From the NCBI GenBank assembly GCA_965212135.1, contig OZ243044.1, forward strand, positions 806,001 through 870,000: DNA of 64,000 nucleotides. The letters are read 5' to 3'. Numbering within the stretch: the stretch's first letter is position 1; each line of letters opens with the position of its first letter. Below, piece after piece: positions 18,901 to 27,982 of the stretch. Position numbers and translations under genes: made by a program. The notes under the pieces were generated by a model that was not told the DNA's origin, ran no database searches, and saw only the letters and a list, made by a program, of their open reading frames with translations. Source of the DNA: Bin75 sp965212135. GTDB taxonomy: Bacteria; Nitrospirota; Nitrospiria; Nitrospirales; UBA8639.

Positions 18901-19836
18901 TCAGCCATGCTCCGGTTCCTTTGACCGCACCGCATGGCCCGCTTGTCGTTCGGCGCGATAAGAACTTCGAACCAACGGACCCGATTCCACGTGGTGAAAC
19001 CCCAGGGCCATGCCCCGCAGCCTGATTGCGTCAAACTCCTCAAGCGCGTAATACCGGGCCACCGCACGATGGGCTTTCGTTGGCTGCAGGTACTGGCCGA
19101 TTGACACCACGTCACATTCGACCGACCGAAGGTCGCGCAGGACAGAAAAAATTTCTTCGTGCGTTTCGCCCATGCCGACCATGAGTCCCGACTTCGTTCG
19201 CATCTTCCGTTCACCGGCCTGGGAAAGAACCCGCAAAGAACGATCATAGTTTCCTTGCGGTCTGACTTCGGAAAACAACCGCGGGATGGTTTCGATATTG
19301 TGATTAAAAACGTCCGGGTTCGCCGTCAGGACGGTTTCAACCGCGTCCCGGTTGCCTTGAAAATCCGGCACCAGCGTTTCCACCGTACACGACGGTAGCC
19401 GTCGCCGGATGGCCCGGATGGTTTCGGCGAACATGGCCGCGCCGCCATCGTCCAGTTCGTCGCGATTCACGGATGTAATCACCGCATGACGCAAGTCCAG
19501 GGCCTGCACGGCTTCGGCGACGCGGCCCGGTTCCCGCCAGTCAACCAGGCCCGGACGCCCTGTTTTCACTGAACAATAATGACACCGCCGCGTACAGACG
19601 TCGCCCAAAATCAAAAACGTCGCCGTCCGGGCATTCCAACATTCCCATTTGTTGGGGCAACGGGCTTCCTCGCAAATCGTATGAAGCCGTTTTTCCCGGA
19701 CTAGAGACTGAATGCGTTGATACTGCGTTCCCGATTCAATCCTGACCCTGAACCACGGAGGCAAACGGCGAGCGGGACTCCCGCCCCTGCCGGACTTTTG
19801 AGACGTTCGCACCGCTGTCACGGGAATAAACGACAT
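18901..19836 (-). CDS. lipA: Lipoyl synthase
   Basis: 311 residues from ATG 19836; the open frame runs further upstream but would overlap the TonB receptor gene. LipA is a radical SAM enzyme that inserts two sulfurs into octanoyl groups on lipoyl-carrying proteins. Auxiliary cluster cysteines fall at 55, 60 and 66 (CEEARCPNKWEC) and radical SAM cysteines at 81, 85 and 88 (CTRRCHYC). The conserved C-terminal RSSYRAE holds the serine that ligates the auxiliary cluster. All key residues are present. No lipB is visible in the window. Confidence 0.96.
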   Translation of the reverse strand: MSFIPVTAVRTSQKSGRGGSPARRLPPWFRVRIESGTQYQRIQSLVREKRLHTICEEARCPNKWECWNARTATFLILGDVCTRRCHYCSVKTGRPGLVDWREPGRVAEAVQALDLRHAVITSVNRDELDDGGAAMFAETIRAIRRRLPSCTVETLVPDFQGNRDAVETVLTANPDVFNHNIETIPRLFSEVRPQGNYDRSLRVLSQAGERKMRTKSGLMVGMGETHEEIFSVLRDLRSVECDVVSIGQYLQPTKAHRAVARYYALEEFDAIRLRGMALGFHHVESGPLVRSSYRAERQAGHAVRSKEPEHG

Positions 19837-19888
19837 GAGACTTACGCGCCTGCGGCAGATGGTGAAACGCGGGCGCCGTTTCTCCGGC

Positions 19889-22451
19889 CTAAAACCTGTA
19901 CTCGTACCCCACGTAGTAGAACCCGCCGTTGAATCCAAACGGCGCGGCCCGACGCGAGTACTCAAACACGCCGGGAGAATCCACGATTAAATTCCCCTGG
20001 CTGTCAATGATTCTCCCTGTTCGTGTCTGGCCGACTCTGTTGCGGTCCGGCGTCACGTCAAACAGGTTATTCGCGCCGATCTTGAAGATCCCGAAGTGAG
20101 CGAAGTCATACCCGACCTGCACGTCGGTGACGTACTTGGGATCAAACTTCTGCTTGGCACCGTCAGTCACCGTGTACGAGCCGTAGCGGGACAGCCGCAC
20201 CTCGGCGGACAGATTCTCCCACTGGTACTCACCGGAAAGCACGAAGCGGCTCTTGGGCTGCCATTCCTCTATGATAGAGCGATCCTGTGCGGTGAACAGC
20301 GCGTCGGGAAGGCCCGCCGGAAGATTCACCGACCGGACTCTGGTTTCAATAATGGCTCCGAGCAGGCTGACGTCCAGGTCGCCCCGCGTCACAAACGGCA
20401 CGGCCCACGAGGCGACAATATCCACGCCCCGCGTCTCGGTGTCCACCGCGTTCATGAAAAACTGCGCGCCGCTGATACCCGCGTCGGTTAGCGCAGTCGT
20501 CACGGCGTCCGAAATACCATCGTCGCCCGGCGCCAGCCGTCCGCTCAAGATAATCCGGTCCTTCACTTCAATGCGGTAGAAATCCGTGGTAAGCGTGAAC
20601 GCGGAAACCGGTTGCCAGATGAACCCGCCGCTCAAGTTGGTCGAGGTTTCCTGCTGCAGTTCGGGGATGCCCACCGACCTCGCGATGGCGCTGTCGTTCC
20701 TGAACGTGCCGATCTCCTGGGCCATCCCATCGCTGTTAAACTGGGTGCTGACGCTGTTGAAATAGAGCTGCTGCATGGACGGCGCGCGGAACCCGCTGCT
20801 CACCGACCCTCTCAACGCGAACGAGTCGTGGAGATCCAGTTTCGTGGCCAGTTTGCCGTTGACCGTCTGGCCGAAATCGCTGTAATGCTCGTAGCGCACC
20901 GCGGGACTGACCATAAACCAGTCGGTAAAAAACACCTCCATATCCGCATAGGCGGCGAAGGCGTGTCGTGACTCGTCCACCTCATTCGCCGGCCTGAATC
21001 CGGGGAACACCTGGATACCTGCCCCCCCCCTCCCCGGCTCCGTCGTAATCCCTGTACGAGTATTCCTCTCCCGCTTCAATCTGGTAATTGTCTCTTCGGT
21101 ACTCCGCTCCCCACGCCACGTTCAGCTTCCTGTCCGGGAACGGGAGGGAAAAGTCCAGATTCACGGTGGTGAGATAGAGTTCCAGGTCCCCGGCGTCCGC
21201 GGACGACGGCGCCGTACTGCCCTGATTGGCCGCGACAAACGACGCATTATGCGAGTTGGTGACCTCGAAATTGAATAAGTTGCCGCCGTGAATCACACCC
21301 AGATCAACCTTGAGTCCGTTATCAAACTCGCGAACCACGCCCCCGCCGAACGAAAAATCCCAGATCGTGGTGTTGATCAACGGCAGAAACCCATCGGGAT
21401 AGGCCGAGCCGGCGGGATTGCGGTCCAACTGATTTGCCCGCCGGTAGAAGCCGCCGCTTTCGTTTTTCCGATTCGACACGTCGGCCACGGAATAAAATTC
21501 GGCGCCTTTCCAGAGCGAGTCAATGGATTTTCTGAAATTCAGCACACCGCTGAATTGTTCCGACGAGGCATCCCCAATGCGGAAATTGCGACGGTTAAAG
21601 TTCCGCTCTTTGTCGTCCGGATCGTCCGTGATAACCGTGGTGCCATCCGGGTACATGCCTTGCAGGTTAGTTTCGGTTGCGGCTAGAAGTTCCGTGTCCG
21701 TACAGGAGCCAAGCGAACACGTCGCGGTATCGGGATACTGGATCTGGCCCGTCAACCCCGCCCGGTTGCTTCGATTACGACTGCGATATTCAAACGTGGT
21801 GTGCAACACGCCGTCCCATAGCTTGAATCCCTTGTCCAGACTCGCGTTGAACTGATTGCCCCCCTGCCCGTAGAGGGTGCCCCAGTTGGTGCGCAACCCG
21901 CCTTCGTAATCGTCTTTGAGGACAATGTTGATGACGCCGGCGATGGCATCCGAGCCGTACTGCGCGGAGGCGCCGTCCCGCAGGACTTCAACGCGCTTGA
22001 TCGCGCCGAACGGTATCGCGTTCATGTCCGTCCCCGCGGTGCCGCGTCCGACGGAGGTGTTGACGTGGATGAGCGCGCTGGCGTGCCGCCGTTTGCCGTT
22101 CACCAGCACAAGCACCTGGTCCGGCCCCAGCCCCCGCAGCGTCGCGGGGCGGACGGCGTCCGTCCCGTCGCTGATCGTGGAACTTGAAAAATTGAACGAG
22201 GGAATCAACCGCTGGATGGCCCGGCCGACTTCAAGTTGGCCGGTTCGGAGCAGCGCCTCCGATTCAATCAGGTCAACCGGCACGGGCGAATCCGTGACGC
22301 TCCGGCCCTTGATTCTGCTTCCGACAATGACCAGTTCCTCCAGCGTGGTGGGAGAATCGGAGGCATCGCCGTCGCGTTCCTGGGCCGACACCACGGGCGC
22401 GAGCAAGCAGACACCGAACACAATCAACAGGCATTTTCCACCGGTCATCAT
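19889..22451 (-). pseudogene. TonB-dependent outer-membrane receptor, frame broken at a G9 tract
   Basis: Two overlapping frames together give one receptor of about 850 residues. The first (22451-20982) has a signal peptide (LLIVFGVCLLAPVVSAQ), a TonB-box/plug region (ELVIVGSRIKGRSVTDSPVP; RRLRGLG-type LRGLGPDQVLVLVNGKRR; EVLRDGASAQYGSDAIAGVINI) and the front half of the barrel. The second (to 19889) has the rest and ends in the C-terminal Phe (GYEYRF) of outer-membrane barrels. They meet at nine Gs in the coding strand; 10 or 7 Gs would join them in frame. This may be a sequencing slip, a dead gene or a phase-off state. AAAGGAG precedes the ATG. The substrate is unknown. Confidence 0.85.
21022..21030 (-). 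repeat. Poly-G (9) tract inside TonB receptor gene
   Basis: Nine Cs on the plus strand (nine Gs in the coding strand) lie exactly where the reading frame of the receptor breaks. One extra G, or two fewer, restores a single frame running DGAGE through AGIQVFPG. Homopolymers of this length are known slippage sites and also known sequencing-error sites. Confidence 0.85.
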
Positions 22452-22692
22452 GAACTCCTTTGAGAGAATAACTGTAAGCAGATCAACAAGAAATCAAGGC
22501 AGGACAAACCCGACTCGTTCACGGGCCTGCTTGTACCATATGCCGGCAGGATAGGCAATTCCAAATCTCGCAACGAACGGCGGCGGGATTAGGACGCGTG
22601 AGCGACCCGCAATCCATGCGACACCGACGTCATCGGGCTTTCGGCCTGTCTTGCATTGGCCTGCTTCCAGACCTACAATCCCGGCACGGCCA

Positions 22693-23442
22693 ATGACACG
22701 CCCAAAGAACACCACTCAACAAGCCAACGCGCCTCGTCCCGCCCACGCCACTCTTGACCGGGGAACGAAGCGCCGTTTCCAAATCCGCCTGCTGAAATGG
22801 TACGACGAATGCGGACGCGACCTGCCCTGGCGGCGGACACTGGATCCCTACAAAATTCTTGTGTCGGAGGTGATGCTTCAGCAAACACAGGTTGAGCGAG
22901 TCATTCCAAAATACCATGAGTTCCTGGGAAAATATCCGACGCTGAAAGATCTGGCCGCGTCCGCGGCGGACGACGTCCGCGAGACGTGGTACCCGCTCGG
23001 GTATAACGTTCGCCCTTACCGCCTCCATGGCATTGCCTGCGAGGCCATGGCCCATTACGGAGGGACGATTCCTCGTGACGCCGAACAACTGCAGTCCATG
23101 AAAGGCGTTGGCCGGTACACCGCCGGAGCGGTTCGAGCCTTTGCCTTTCAGGAAGACGCCCCCATTGTGGATACCAACGTGACGCGGGTGCTGCATCGCG
23201 TGTTTATCGGCAAAGGCGATCCCAAAAAACAAAAATCCACACTGTGGGCCATGTCGGAAACGCTGATCCCCAAAGGAAAAGGCTATGACTTCAATCAGGC
23301 GCTCATGGATTTCGGCGCGGTGGTGTGCACGGCGCGCAAGCCGTCCTGTCTGTCCTGCCCCATGAGAGAATTTTGCCGGTCATATCCCGACCAAAAACCG
23401 ATGGCGTCCGGCACCGAACGCAAAAAGCCTGTACGCGCATGA
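22693..23442 (+). CDS. MutY-like A/G-specific DNA glycosylase lacking the NUDIX-like domain
   Basis: 249 residues from ATG 22693 (a TTG start at 22651 is possible). The helix-hairpin-helix glycosylase core is complete: Glu59 in SEVMLQQTQVERV, the hairpin GVGRYTAGAV at 138-147 and catalytic Asp160 in VDTNVTRV. The iron-sulfur cysteines are 212, 219, 222 and 228 (C-X6-C-X2-C-X5-C). MutY removes adenine opposite 8-oxoguanine. The C-terminal NUDIX-like domain that recognises 8-oxoG is missing (usual length about 350), so specificity may differ, for example as in the archaeal Mig T/G glycosylase. It overlaps the next gene by ATGA. Confidence 0.88.
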   Translation: MTRPKNTTQQANAPRPAHATLDRGTKRRFQIRLLKWYDECGRDLPWRRTLDPYKILVSEVMLQQTQVERVIPKYHEFLGKYPTLKDLAASAADDVRETWYPLGYNVRPYRLHGIACEAMAHYGGTIPRDAEQLQSMKGVGRYTAGAVRAFAFQEDAPIVDTNVTRVLHRVFIGKGDPKKQKSTLWAMSETLIPKGKGYDFNQALMDFGAVVCTARKPSCLSCPMREFCRSYPDQKPMASGTERKKPVRA

Positions 23443-24155
23443 AGGTCGTACTGGACATTGAAACCATTCAAGCGCCCCGTGAAGAATGGGCGCGCCTGGC
23501 CGGGATTGACCCGGTCCCTCCGGAATCCCGCGAAGGGGATGAAGCGGCCGATTTATTCGGTCAGGCCGAGACGCGGGAACGCAGGGAGAAAGAAGAGGAA
23601 TGGTATGAGCGGTCGTCGTTTGACGGCACCTTCAGCCGCATTGTGTGCATCGGGCTTCTGCTGTTCTCCGACTCCATGGAATCCCAGGGCGCGGTGAGCT
23701 GGTACGGCGCGAATGAAGCAGCGCTTCTTCGCCGATTCTGGGCGCGCCTGAAAGAAATCCGGCCCGCGCTGTTCATTACCCACAACGGGTTGGGATTTGA
23801 TCTCCCGTTTATCAAAAAGCGTTCAATCATTCACCGGATCAAACCAACAATGGACATCAGTCTGGCCAGATACCGGACGGAGCCCGTGTATGACACGATG
23901 GCCGTGTGGAGCAACTGGGACACGCGCGGATGGGTCAAACTGGACGTGCTGGCGCGCGCGCTGCAAGTCGAAACCAAATCCGGAAGCGGCAAGCAAGTGG
24001 CGGCCATGTGGGCGCAAGGCCGTGGACGGGACATCGCGGAATACTGCCTGCAGGATACCTACGTCACCTATGCCTGCTACCAGCGCATGACGTTCCGCGA
24101 GCCGCTTGACCGTGATGCCATTATCAACAATCCTGAATTGGTTGAAGTCGGTTAA
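23439..24155 (+). CDS. DnaQ-like 3'-5' exonuclease (PolB exonuclease-like)
   Basis: 238 residues. Exo I is VLDIET at 4-9, Exo II is THNGLGFDLPFI near 109-120, and Exo III is AEYCLQDTYVTY near 203-214, which gives the DEDD acidic set. The fold matches predicted PolB-type 3'-5' exonucleases that stand alone. The ATG at 23439 overlaps the glycosylase stop by four bases (ATGA), so the two are translated together. This hints that exonuclease trimming is coupled to base excision. Family: likely the DNA_pol_B_exo2 group; the substrate is not known. Confidence 0.85.
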   Translation: MKVVLDIETIQAPREEWARLAGIDPVPPESREGDEAADLFGQAETRERREKEEEWYERSSFDGTFSRIVCIGLLLFSDSMESQGAVSWYGANEAALLRRFWARLKEIRPALFITHNGLGFDLPFIKKRSIIHRIKPTMDISLARYRTEPVYDTMAVWSNWDTRGWVKLDVLARALQVETKSGSGKQVAAMWAQGRGRDIAEYCLQDTYVTYACYQRMTFREPLDRDAIINNPELVEVG

Positions 24156-24253
24156 CGGACGAGGCGAAGGCGCCGATCCGTCAAACAGATGAGAAGAAGA
24201 AAAACCTGGAACTAAGCGCGAAAATTCTCTGGCCCCTGTTTCCCCTGCTCCTG

Positions 24254-24565
24254 TTGGTCGTCGTGGCGTGTTTGACGGCGGCGCTGGTGGGTGTGGTGCG
24301 CCGGAAGATGGACCGCGCCACCGTCCGGATTCAGGCCGGCGCCCTTGTCTGTTATGGATTGGCCGCGGCCACGGCGGTCGCCAGCGAGGGCGGGGGCATG
24401 TCGTCTGATATCCATCGGCCTTTTTCGATTCTGACGCAAGTCCTGATTGTGTGGGCGATCACGCGCCATTGGGGACGGCAACGGACGTCGCTGCTTGCGT
24501 ACAACGTCATGGCGCTGGCGGCGATTATCGGTGATACCGCGTTGCATTATCTGCTCGTGCGGTGA
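24254..24565 (+). CDS. Small hypothetical membrane protein
   Basis: About 103 residues from a TTG at 24254. Three hydrophobic segments are visible (VVVACLTAALVGVV; GALVCYGLAAATAVA; LLAYNVMALAAIIGDTALHYLL). The same frame continues open upstream with hydrophobic residues (AKILWPLFPLLLLVVV), suggesting that the true N-terminus is longer, but no usual start codon was found before the exonuclease stop. An ATG at 24189 lies in another frame. I do not recognise the family. The start is uncertain. Confidence 0.5.
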   Translation: MVVVACLTAALVGVVRRKMDRATVRIQAGALVCYGLAAATAVASEGGGMSSDIHRPFSILTQVLIVWAITRHWGRQRTSLLAYNVMALAAIIGDTALHYLLVR

Positions 24566-24619
24566 AACACGGCGGGAGAACCGTGACGGCCATGCCGGGG
24601 CGTCACACGGGAGAGGGCG

Positions 24620-25369
24620 TTACGGTTGCCTGATTCCGCAGGCTTGCGCCACGCCGTCCCGGTATTGAAGCCAGACATCCAACCCCTTTTCCAGTTTTTC
24701 CAGAACCAGCGTTTGGGTTCTGGATTCGACGGCTTCCTGCACAATCAGGTCATAGACAACGGATCGGTTGCAAGGCTCGATCATCTCCCGAACCCGAATG
24801 AGATCCAGGTGTTCCGGAAGCAGTCCGTGATGCACTACAAGGGGGTGTTTGTCCACAATCGCTTCAATGTCCGCCGGGGATTTTCGCGCTTTCTGCGAAA
24901 AGGCGTCTTCGCGGTCATGCGCCGAACCTTCCACAAAAATGGTGAGGACCGCGGCGCCCACGATCCATTCTTCCCGCTCACAGACGTTGTCCAACCATTC
25001 CCGATACGCGCAACTCCTTGACAACAGTTCCACGTCTCGAAATTCGGCCCGCTTGTATCCCAACCCCATCATCATTTGAAGAAATAATTCCTGATGCGGT
25101 TTGCCAAGCGACAGCTTGCCGGTTTCTTCTTCATAAATCGTGGTCGCCAAATGGCGGCGGATGCGCCATGGAGGATTTTTCCCCACGATTCTGGCAAGGA
25201 GGACGGAGAAATCACGAATATAGACCGCATATTCCTGACGGAAATGCACGTTGAATTGCTCTTTGGTGATGGTGCGCCCGTTGAAGTAAGGCGTTGACCA
25301 GTGTTGCTTGCGGCCAATGGTTTCAACCATTCGTTCGCGCAATTGTGCGGCCGAAAGCTTCCAGATCAT
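24620..25369 (-). CDS. TENA/PqqC/CADD-like (haem-oxygenase fold) protein
   Basis: 249 residues, all-helical in appearance. Conserved-looking segments are TIYEEETGKLSLGKPHQELF, IFVEGSAHDRED and LVVHHGLLPEHLDLIRV. They provide Glu and His residues spaced like the diiron ligands of haem-oxygenase-like oxidases (for example CADD, which makes p-aminobenzoate), although exact ligand matching was not possible by eye. PqqC is an alternative, but no pqq genes are nearby. It is a single gene, convergent with the small membrane protein gene. Confidence 0.7.
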   Translation of the reverse strand: MIWKLSAAQLRERMVETIGRKQHWSTPYFNGRTITKEQFNVHFRQEYAVYIRDFSVLLARIVGKNPPWRIRRHLATTIYEEETGKLSLGKPHQELFLQMMMGLGYKRAEFRDVELLSRSCAYREWLDNVCEREEWIVGAAVLTIFVEGSAHDREDAFSQKARKSPADIEAIVDKHPLVVHHGLLPEHLDLIRVREMIEPCNRSVVYDLIVQEAVESRTQTLVLEKLEKGLDVWLQYRDGVAQACGIRQP

Positions 25370-25478
25370 GGCATGGACAAGAAGAAACTGACCGATTGAG
25401 GATGGTTCGGAACGTCAAGCGATACGGACATCTTCGCACAATATCGAAAGACCGGCAAAGCGGCCTGCACGGTTTTAT

Positions 25479-25508
25479 TTGCGTTTTTCGCGACGGTCAA
25501 CCTACAAT
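25479..25508 (+). promoter_or_regulatory. Candidate promoter of the 25548 gene
   Basis: TTGCGT at 25479-25484 and TACAAT at 25503-25508 with an 18-base spacer. Transcription would begin about 30 bases before the start codon at 25548. Confidence 0.35.
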
Positions 25509-25547
25509 GACAGTCTCCAGCGTACCACAAATGAGGAAAAAAACAAC

Positions 25548-25838
25548 ATGGCTTTTGACCCGGTCACGCTCGCCAATCCCGACGACATTCTGACGTTTTT
25601 GGCCGACGTTGCCTTGCAGGGAAAGGGGATGACCACCGACAGCCTCATGGATTATGTGCTGGATCAGGGGTTTACGGAACCGACCTGGCTCAACGCCAAA
25701 GGGGAGGATCCGGAGGCGTTTTTCAAGGGAGAGCCGAACGCCTGGGCCGTGTACCAGATTCGTGAGTGGAAACGGGTACTCGTGGTAAGCGGCGGGGACC
25801 GGCGGGAGCGGCGGGTTCAGATTACGGAAACCCCCTAG
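25548..25838 (+). CDS. Hypothetical protein, 96 residues
   Basis: A small soluble protein starting MAFDPVTLANPDD, with Asp/Glu in the first half and a basic C-terminus (GGDRRERRVQITE). The ATG at 25548 follows a purine-rich GAGGAAAA stretch. There is no membrane segment or cysteine. I do not recognise the family. It stands between the TENA-like gene and the BamE-like gene, with a plausible promoter of its own. Confidence 0.6.
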   Translation: MAFDPVTLANPDDILTFLADVALQGKGMTTDSLMDYVLDQGFTEPTWLNAKGEDPEAFFKGEPNAWAVYQIREWKRVLVVSGGDRRERRVQITETP

Positions 25839-25857
25839 GATCATTGACGGGCTTGTG

Positions 25858-26280
25858 CTAATGCCACCCGCCCAGCAGGATGCCTTCTTCAAAATACAGA
25901 TAGCGGTGTCGGACGGACCCGGCGTCAATCCAATCCTCGTACACCCATTCTTCCCGTCGCACTCCACGGTCGGTATAGGTAATGTTCATTTGGTAGGGTG
26001 AGCCCCAGGCTTCCATGGCTTGTTCCCGCGTCATGCCCACGATGACTGCCTTGTCCCGGATGTGCCGTTCAAAGGTCGGGTCCAGGAGTCCCGGCAGGAC
26101 TCCCCAGGCAAGCATGGAAACGGCAAAGATGCCCAGGACCGCATAGAGGGTCGCCCGAACCGGGCGACGGCAGGGGATCGGGAGCGCGTGCCCCGTCAAG
26201 CCGGCGTCCGTGGTGTGCGCGCACGAATCGTCGGCGGTATGAGAAAGCGTTGAAGCGGGTAACGATTCTTGAGGCGTCAT
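25858..26280 (-). CDS. Membrane-anchored BamE/SmpA-like small protein
   Basis: 140 residues from ATG 26280. A cytoplasmic stretch of about 40 residues leads to one membrane helix (TLYAVLGIFAVSMLAWGVL). The outer domain reads VIVGMTREQAMEAWGSPYQMN, then EEWVYEDW and YLYFEEGILLGGW. The pattern G-M-T-x-x-x-V/A-x-x-x-x-G-x-P followed by an aromatic strand is that of the BamE/OmlA fold. Unlike BamE it has no lipobox, so it is not the canonical Bam subunit. The frame extends to 26442, but that part overlaps the next promoter region and looks non-coding. Confidence 0.6.
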   Translation of the reverse strand: MTPQESLPASTLSHTADDSCAHTTDAGLTGHALPIPCRRPVRATLYAVLGIFAVSMLAWGVLPGLLDPTFERHIRDKAVIVGMTREQAMEAWGSPYQMNITYTDRGVRREEWVYEDWIDAGSVRHRYLYFEEGILLGGWH

Positions 26281-26334
26281 CGGCGGTAAAAAGTTTAACA
26301 ACCATGAACGACGGTCGTCAACGAAAGAGCGGCG

Positions 26335-26697
26335 ATGTTTATTGAAGTTGAACCGAACCCAAACTGCGAAACGTCGGTCTTTCTGCGGTTTAAGGAACTG
26401 GGGCCGGCGCACCGCCTTCGGCAAGTCAAGAGTTATGAACATGCTTCACGGGGTGAATGGTGTGACGTCGTGGGGTGGACCGGCGCCGACAACCAGCCGG
26501 TCTGCCCGGCCATGGTGCGGCCGGTGGAAGAATCCGGACGCGGGACCGCGTACGTGGTGTTTGGAGGCGTGTGGGGATTGCGGTTGAAGCGAGAGGGCAT
26601 CCAGGAAGCCTGGAGCCTGGAAAGCCCGCATCAGTGGGGCGAAGCCTACCTGTTCTTCATGGATCGCCGCGATCTGCGATTGGAAGAAGGAGAATAG
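26335..26697 (+). CDS. Hypothetical protein, 120 residues
   Basis: Soluble protein starting MFIEVEPNPN, with two Cys residues (WCDVVGW and QPVCPAM) and many aromatic and acidic residues near the end (GEAYLFFMDRRDLRLEEGE). No known motif was recognised. It is divergent from the BamE-like gene (54 bases apart) and convergent with the secreted-protein gene downstream. The open frame and codon use match its neighbours, so it is probably real. Confidence 0.55.
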   Translation: MFIEVEPNPNCETSVFLRFKELGPAHRLRQVKSYEHASRGEWCDVVGWTGADNQPVCPAMVRPVEESGRGTAYVVFGGVWGLRLKREGIQEAWSLESPHQWGEAYLFFMDRRDLRLEEGE

Positions 26698-26726
26698 GGA
26701 ACAGGTCCGGATGGAACGGGTGCGAG

Positions 26727-27515
26727 CTATTCGGCGTAGATCGGAACCGGAATGGTTTTTCTGGTTGCGGGCGGTTCGGGAGCGCGTCGGGCAAATTCAG
26801 GGGAATAGGGATTCAGGATCGGTTCATGGGTATGACGGCCGATGGTGTGAATCCGGGGCAGGCTTTGAACGGTAAATTCCAACCGATCAATGGAGGCGTC
26901 CACGGTCAGATAGTCGGGAAGACCGTTCAGGGAGAATAATTGATAGGCCAGCGACCATTCCCATTCTTCCTTGTTCCATTCCTCCACCACGAGTGCGGCC
27001 TCCTCGGACGCAGGGCCATTAAACAGGAGCACCCAAAGATTTGACCGAAACGACGGGGCCTCCAGGTCGGTCGAAGGGCTGAATTCACGGACTAATTCGG
27101 GAATAGCCCGCAAGGGCACATCAGGCGTAAATTCGACTTCCACCCGCCTGACGTACAAGGTGGGAAAATCTTCCTGCTCGCGGAGATCGGGCGCATAGAC
27201 AAACGAATAGCGCACCTGCACACCGTCGCGCGAGTAGGTGTACACGTCCTCGCCGTTCTGGGGCGACACGAGTTTGCTGAAATATTTTTCCCAGTCCTTG
27301 GGCGAATAATAACTGAACACGCGAAGGGCGGCCTTCCGTGAGCGGACCGCATGGGGAGTACCAAGTTTGTCATGGACTTCCCGTTGGGTCAGCCCCAGAA
27401 ATCCATCTTCAAAAAAGGGGGTGGCGTGAAGGGGGCCGGGCGGAAGCGCAACCCACAGACCAAAGACAAGAAGCCACGCCATGGAGAAACACTTTGAACG
27501 AAGAATAGACATCAA
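26727..27515 (-). CDS. Secreted hypothetical protein
   Basis: 262 residues with a signal peptide (SMAWLLVFGLWVALPPGPLHA). The mature part begins FFEDGFLGLTQREVHDKLGTP, which again recalls the BamE-type G-x-T-x-x-x-V-x-x-x-x-G-x-P turn. It then has a long mixed region with VYTYSRDGVQVRYSFVYAPD and ends PVPIYAE. It is probably periplasmic. No enzyme motif is visible. It shares the BamE-like start with the gene at 25858-26280, which suggests related roles. Confidence 0.6.
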   Translation of the reverse strand: MMSILRSKCFSMAWLLVFGLWVALPPGPLHATPFFEDGFLGLTQREVHDKLGTPHAVRSRKAALRVFSYYSPKDWEKYFSKLVSPQNGEDVYTYSRDGVQVRYSFVYAPDLREQEDFPTLYVRRVEVEFTPDVPLRAIPELVREFSPSTDLEAPSFRSNLWVLLFNGPASEEAALVVEEWNKEEWEWSLAYQLFSLNGLPDYLTVDASIDRLEFTVQSLPRIHTIGRHTHEPILNPYSPEFARRAPEPPATRKTIPVPIYAE

Positions 27516-27619
27516 TCGTTCTCACTCAACCCGAAGAGTTTCATCCTATGCCCGCCATGAAACGGCGTCAAGCCATGCGGGGAGAGGATTCTATGCTTGA
27601 CACCTCAAAACCCCGGACC

Positions 27620-27747
27620 GTCATTCCCGCGAAAAGCCTGCCCCCGGCCTGAACGGAGGCGGGAATTCAGAGGGGAGAGGCCAAGGCGAAGATGGATTCC
27701 CGATTAAAGACGTCGGGAATGACGGAAGGGGCAAGGTGGGAATCCAG
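27620..27747. repeat. Dispersed composite repeat, copy 1
   Basis: About 128 bases: a GTCATTCCCGCG...GGGAATTCAG element of about 50 bases, then a palindrome with ATTCCCGA (27696-27703) facing TCGGGAAT (27713-27720), then GACGGAAGGGG and GGGAATCCAG. The same order recurs at 27814-27940. Partial copies (CATTCCCGTGGAGAGCC, CCATTCCTGCGGAGAG) fill the gap. The 467-base gap 27516-27982 holds these repeats and nothing else that I can see. Confidence 0.8.
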
Positions 27748-27813
27748 TCCGCGATCCCTGGTTGTCATTCCCGTGGAGAGCCTCGTTGCCATTCCTGCGG
27801 AGAGAACGCCACT

Positions 27814-27940
27814 GTCATTCCCGCGCAGAGCCTGCCCCCGGCTGGAACGGGGACGGGAATCCAGAGGGGAAGGCCAAAGCAAAGATGGATTCCCGATTAA
27901 AAATGTCGGGAATGACGGAAGGGGTAGGGCGGGAATCCAG
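27814..27940. repeat. Dispersed composite repeat, copy 2
   Basis: Second copy of the 127-128 base module, with palindrome arms at 27889-27896 and 27906-27913. It lies directly downstream of the autotransporter stop codon, where the paired arms could fold in RNA and affect mRNA 3' ends. Confidence 0.8.
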
Positions 27941-27982
27941 CGTCTAACTGGGCCGGCGGAGCCGGACACTTCACTCCTGTCC

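Noticed and set aside
24189..24218. Very short frame starting ATG at 24189
   Set aside because: Only nine codons; no evidence that it is translated.
27600..27960. Possible CRISPR array in the repeat-rich gap
   Set aside because: Repeats are composite and imperfect, spacing is irregular, and no cas genes are nearby.
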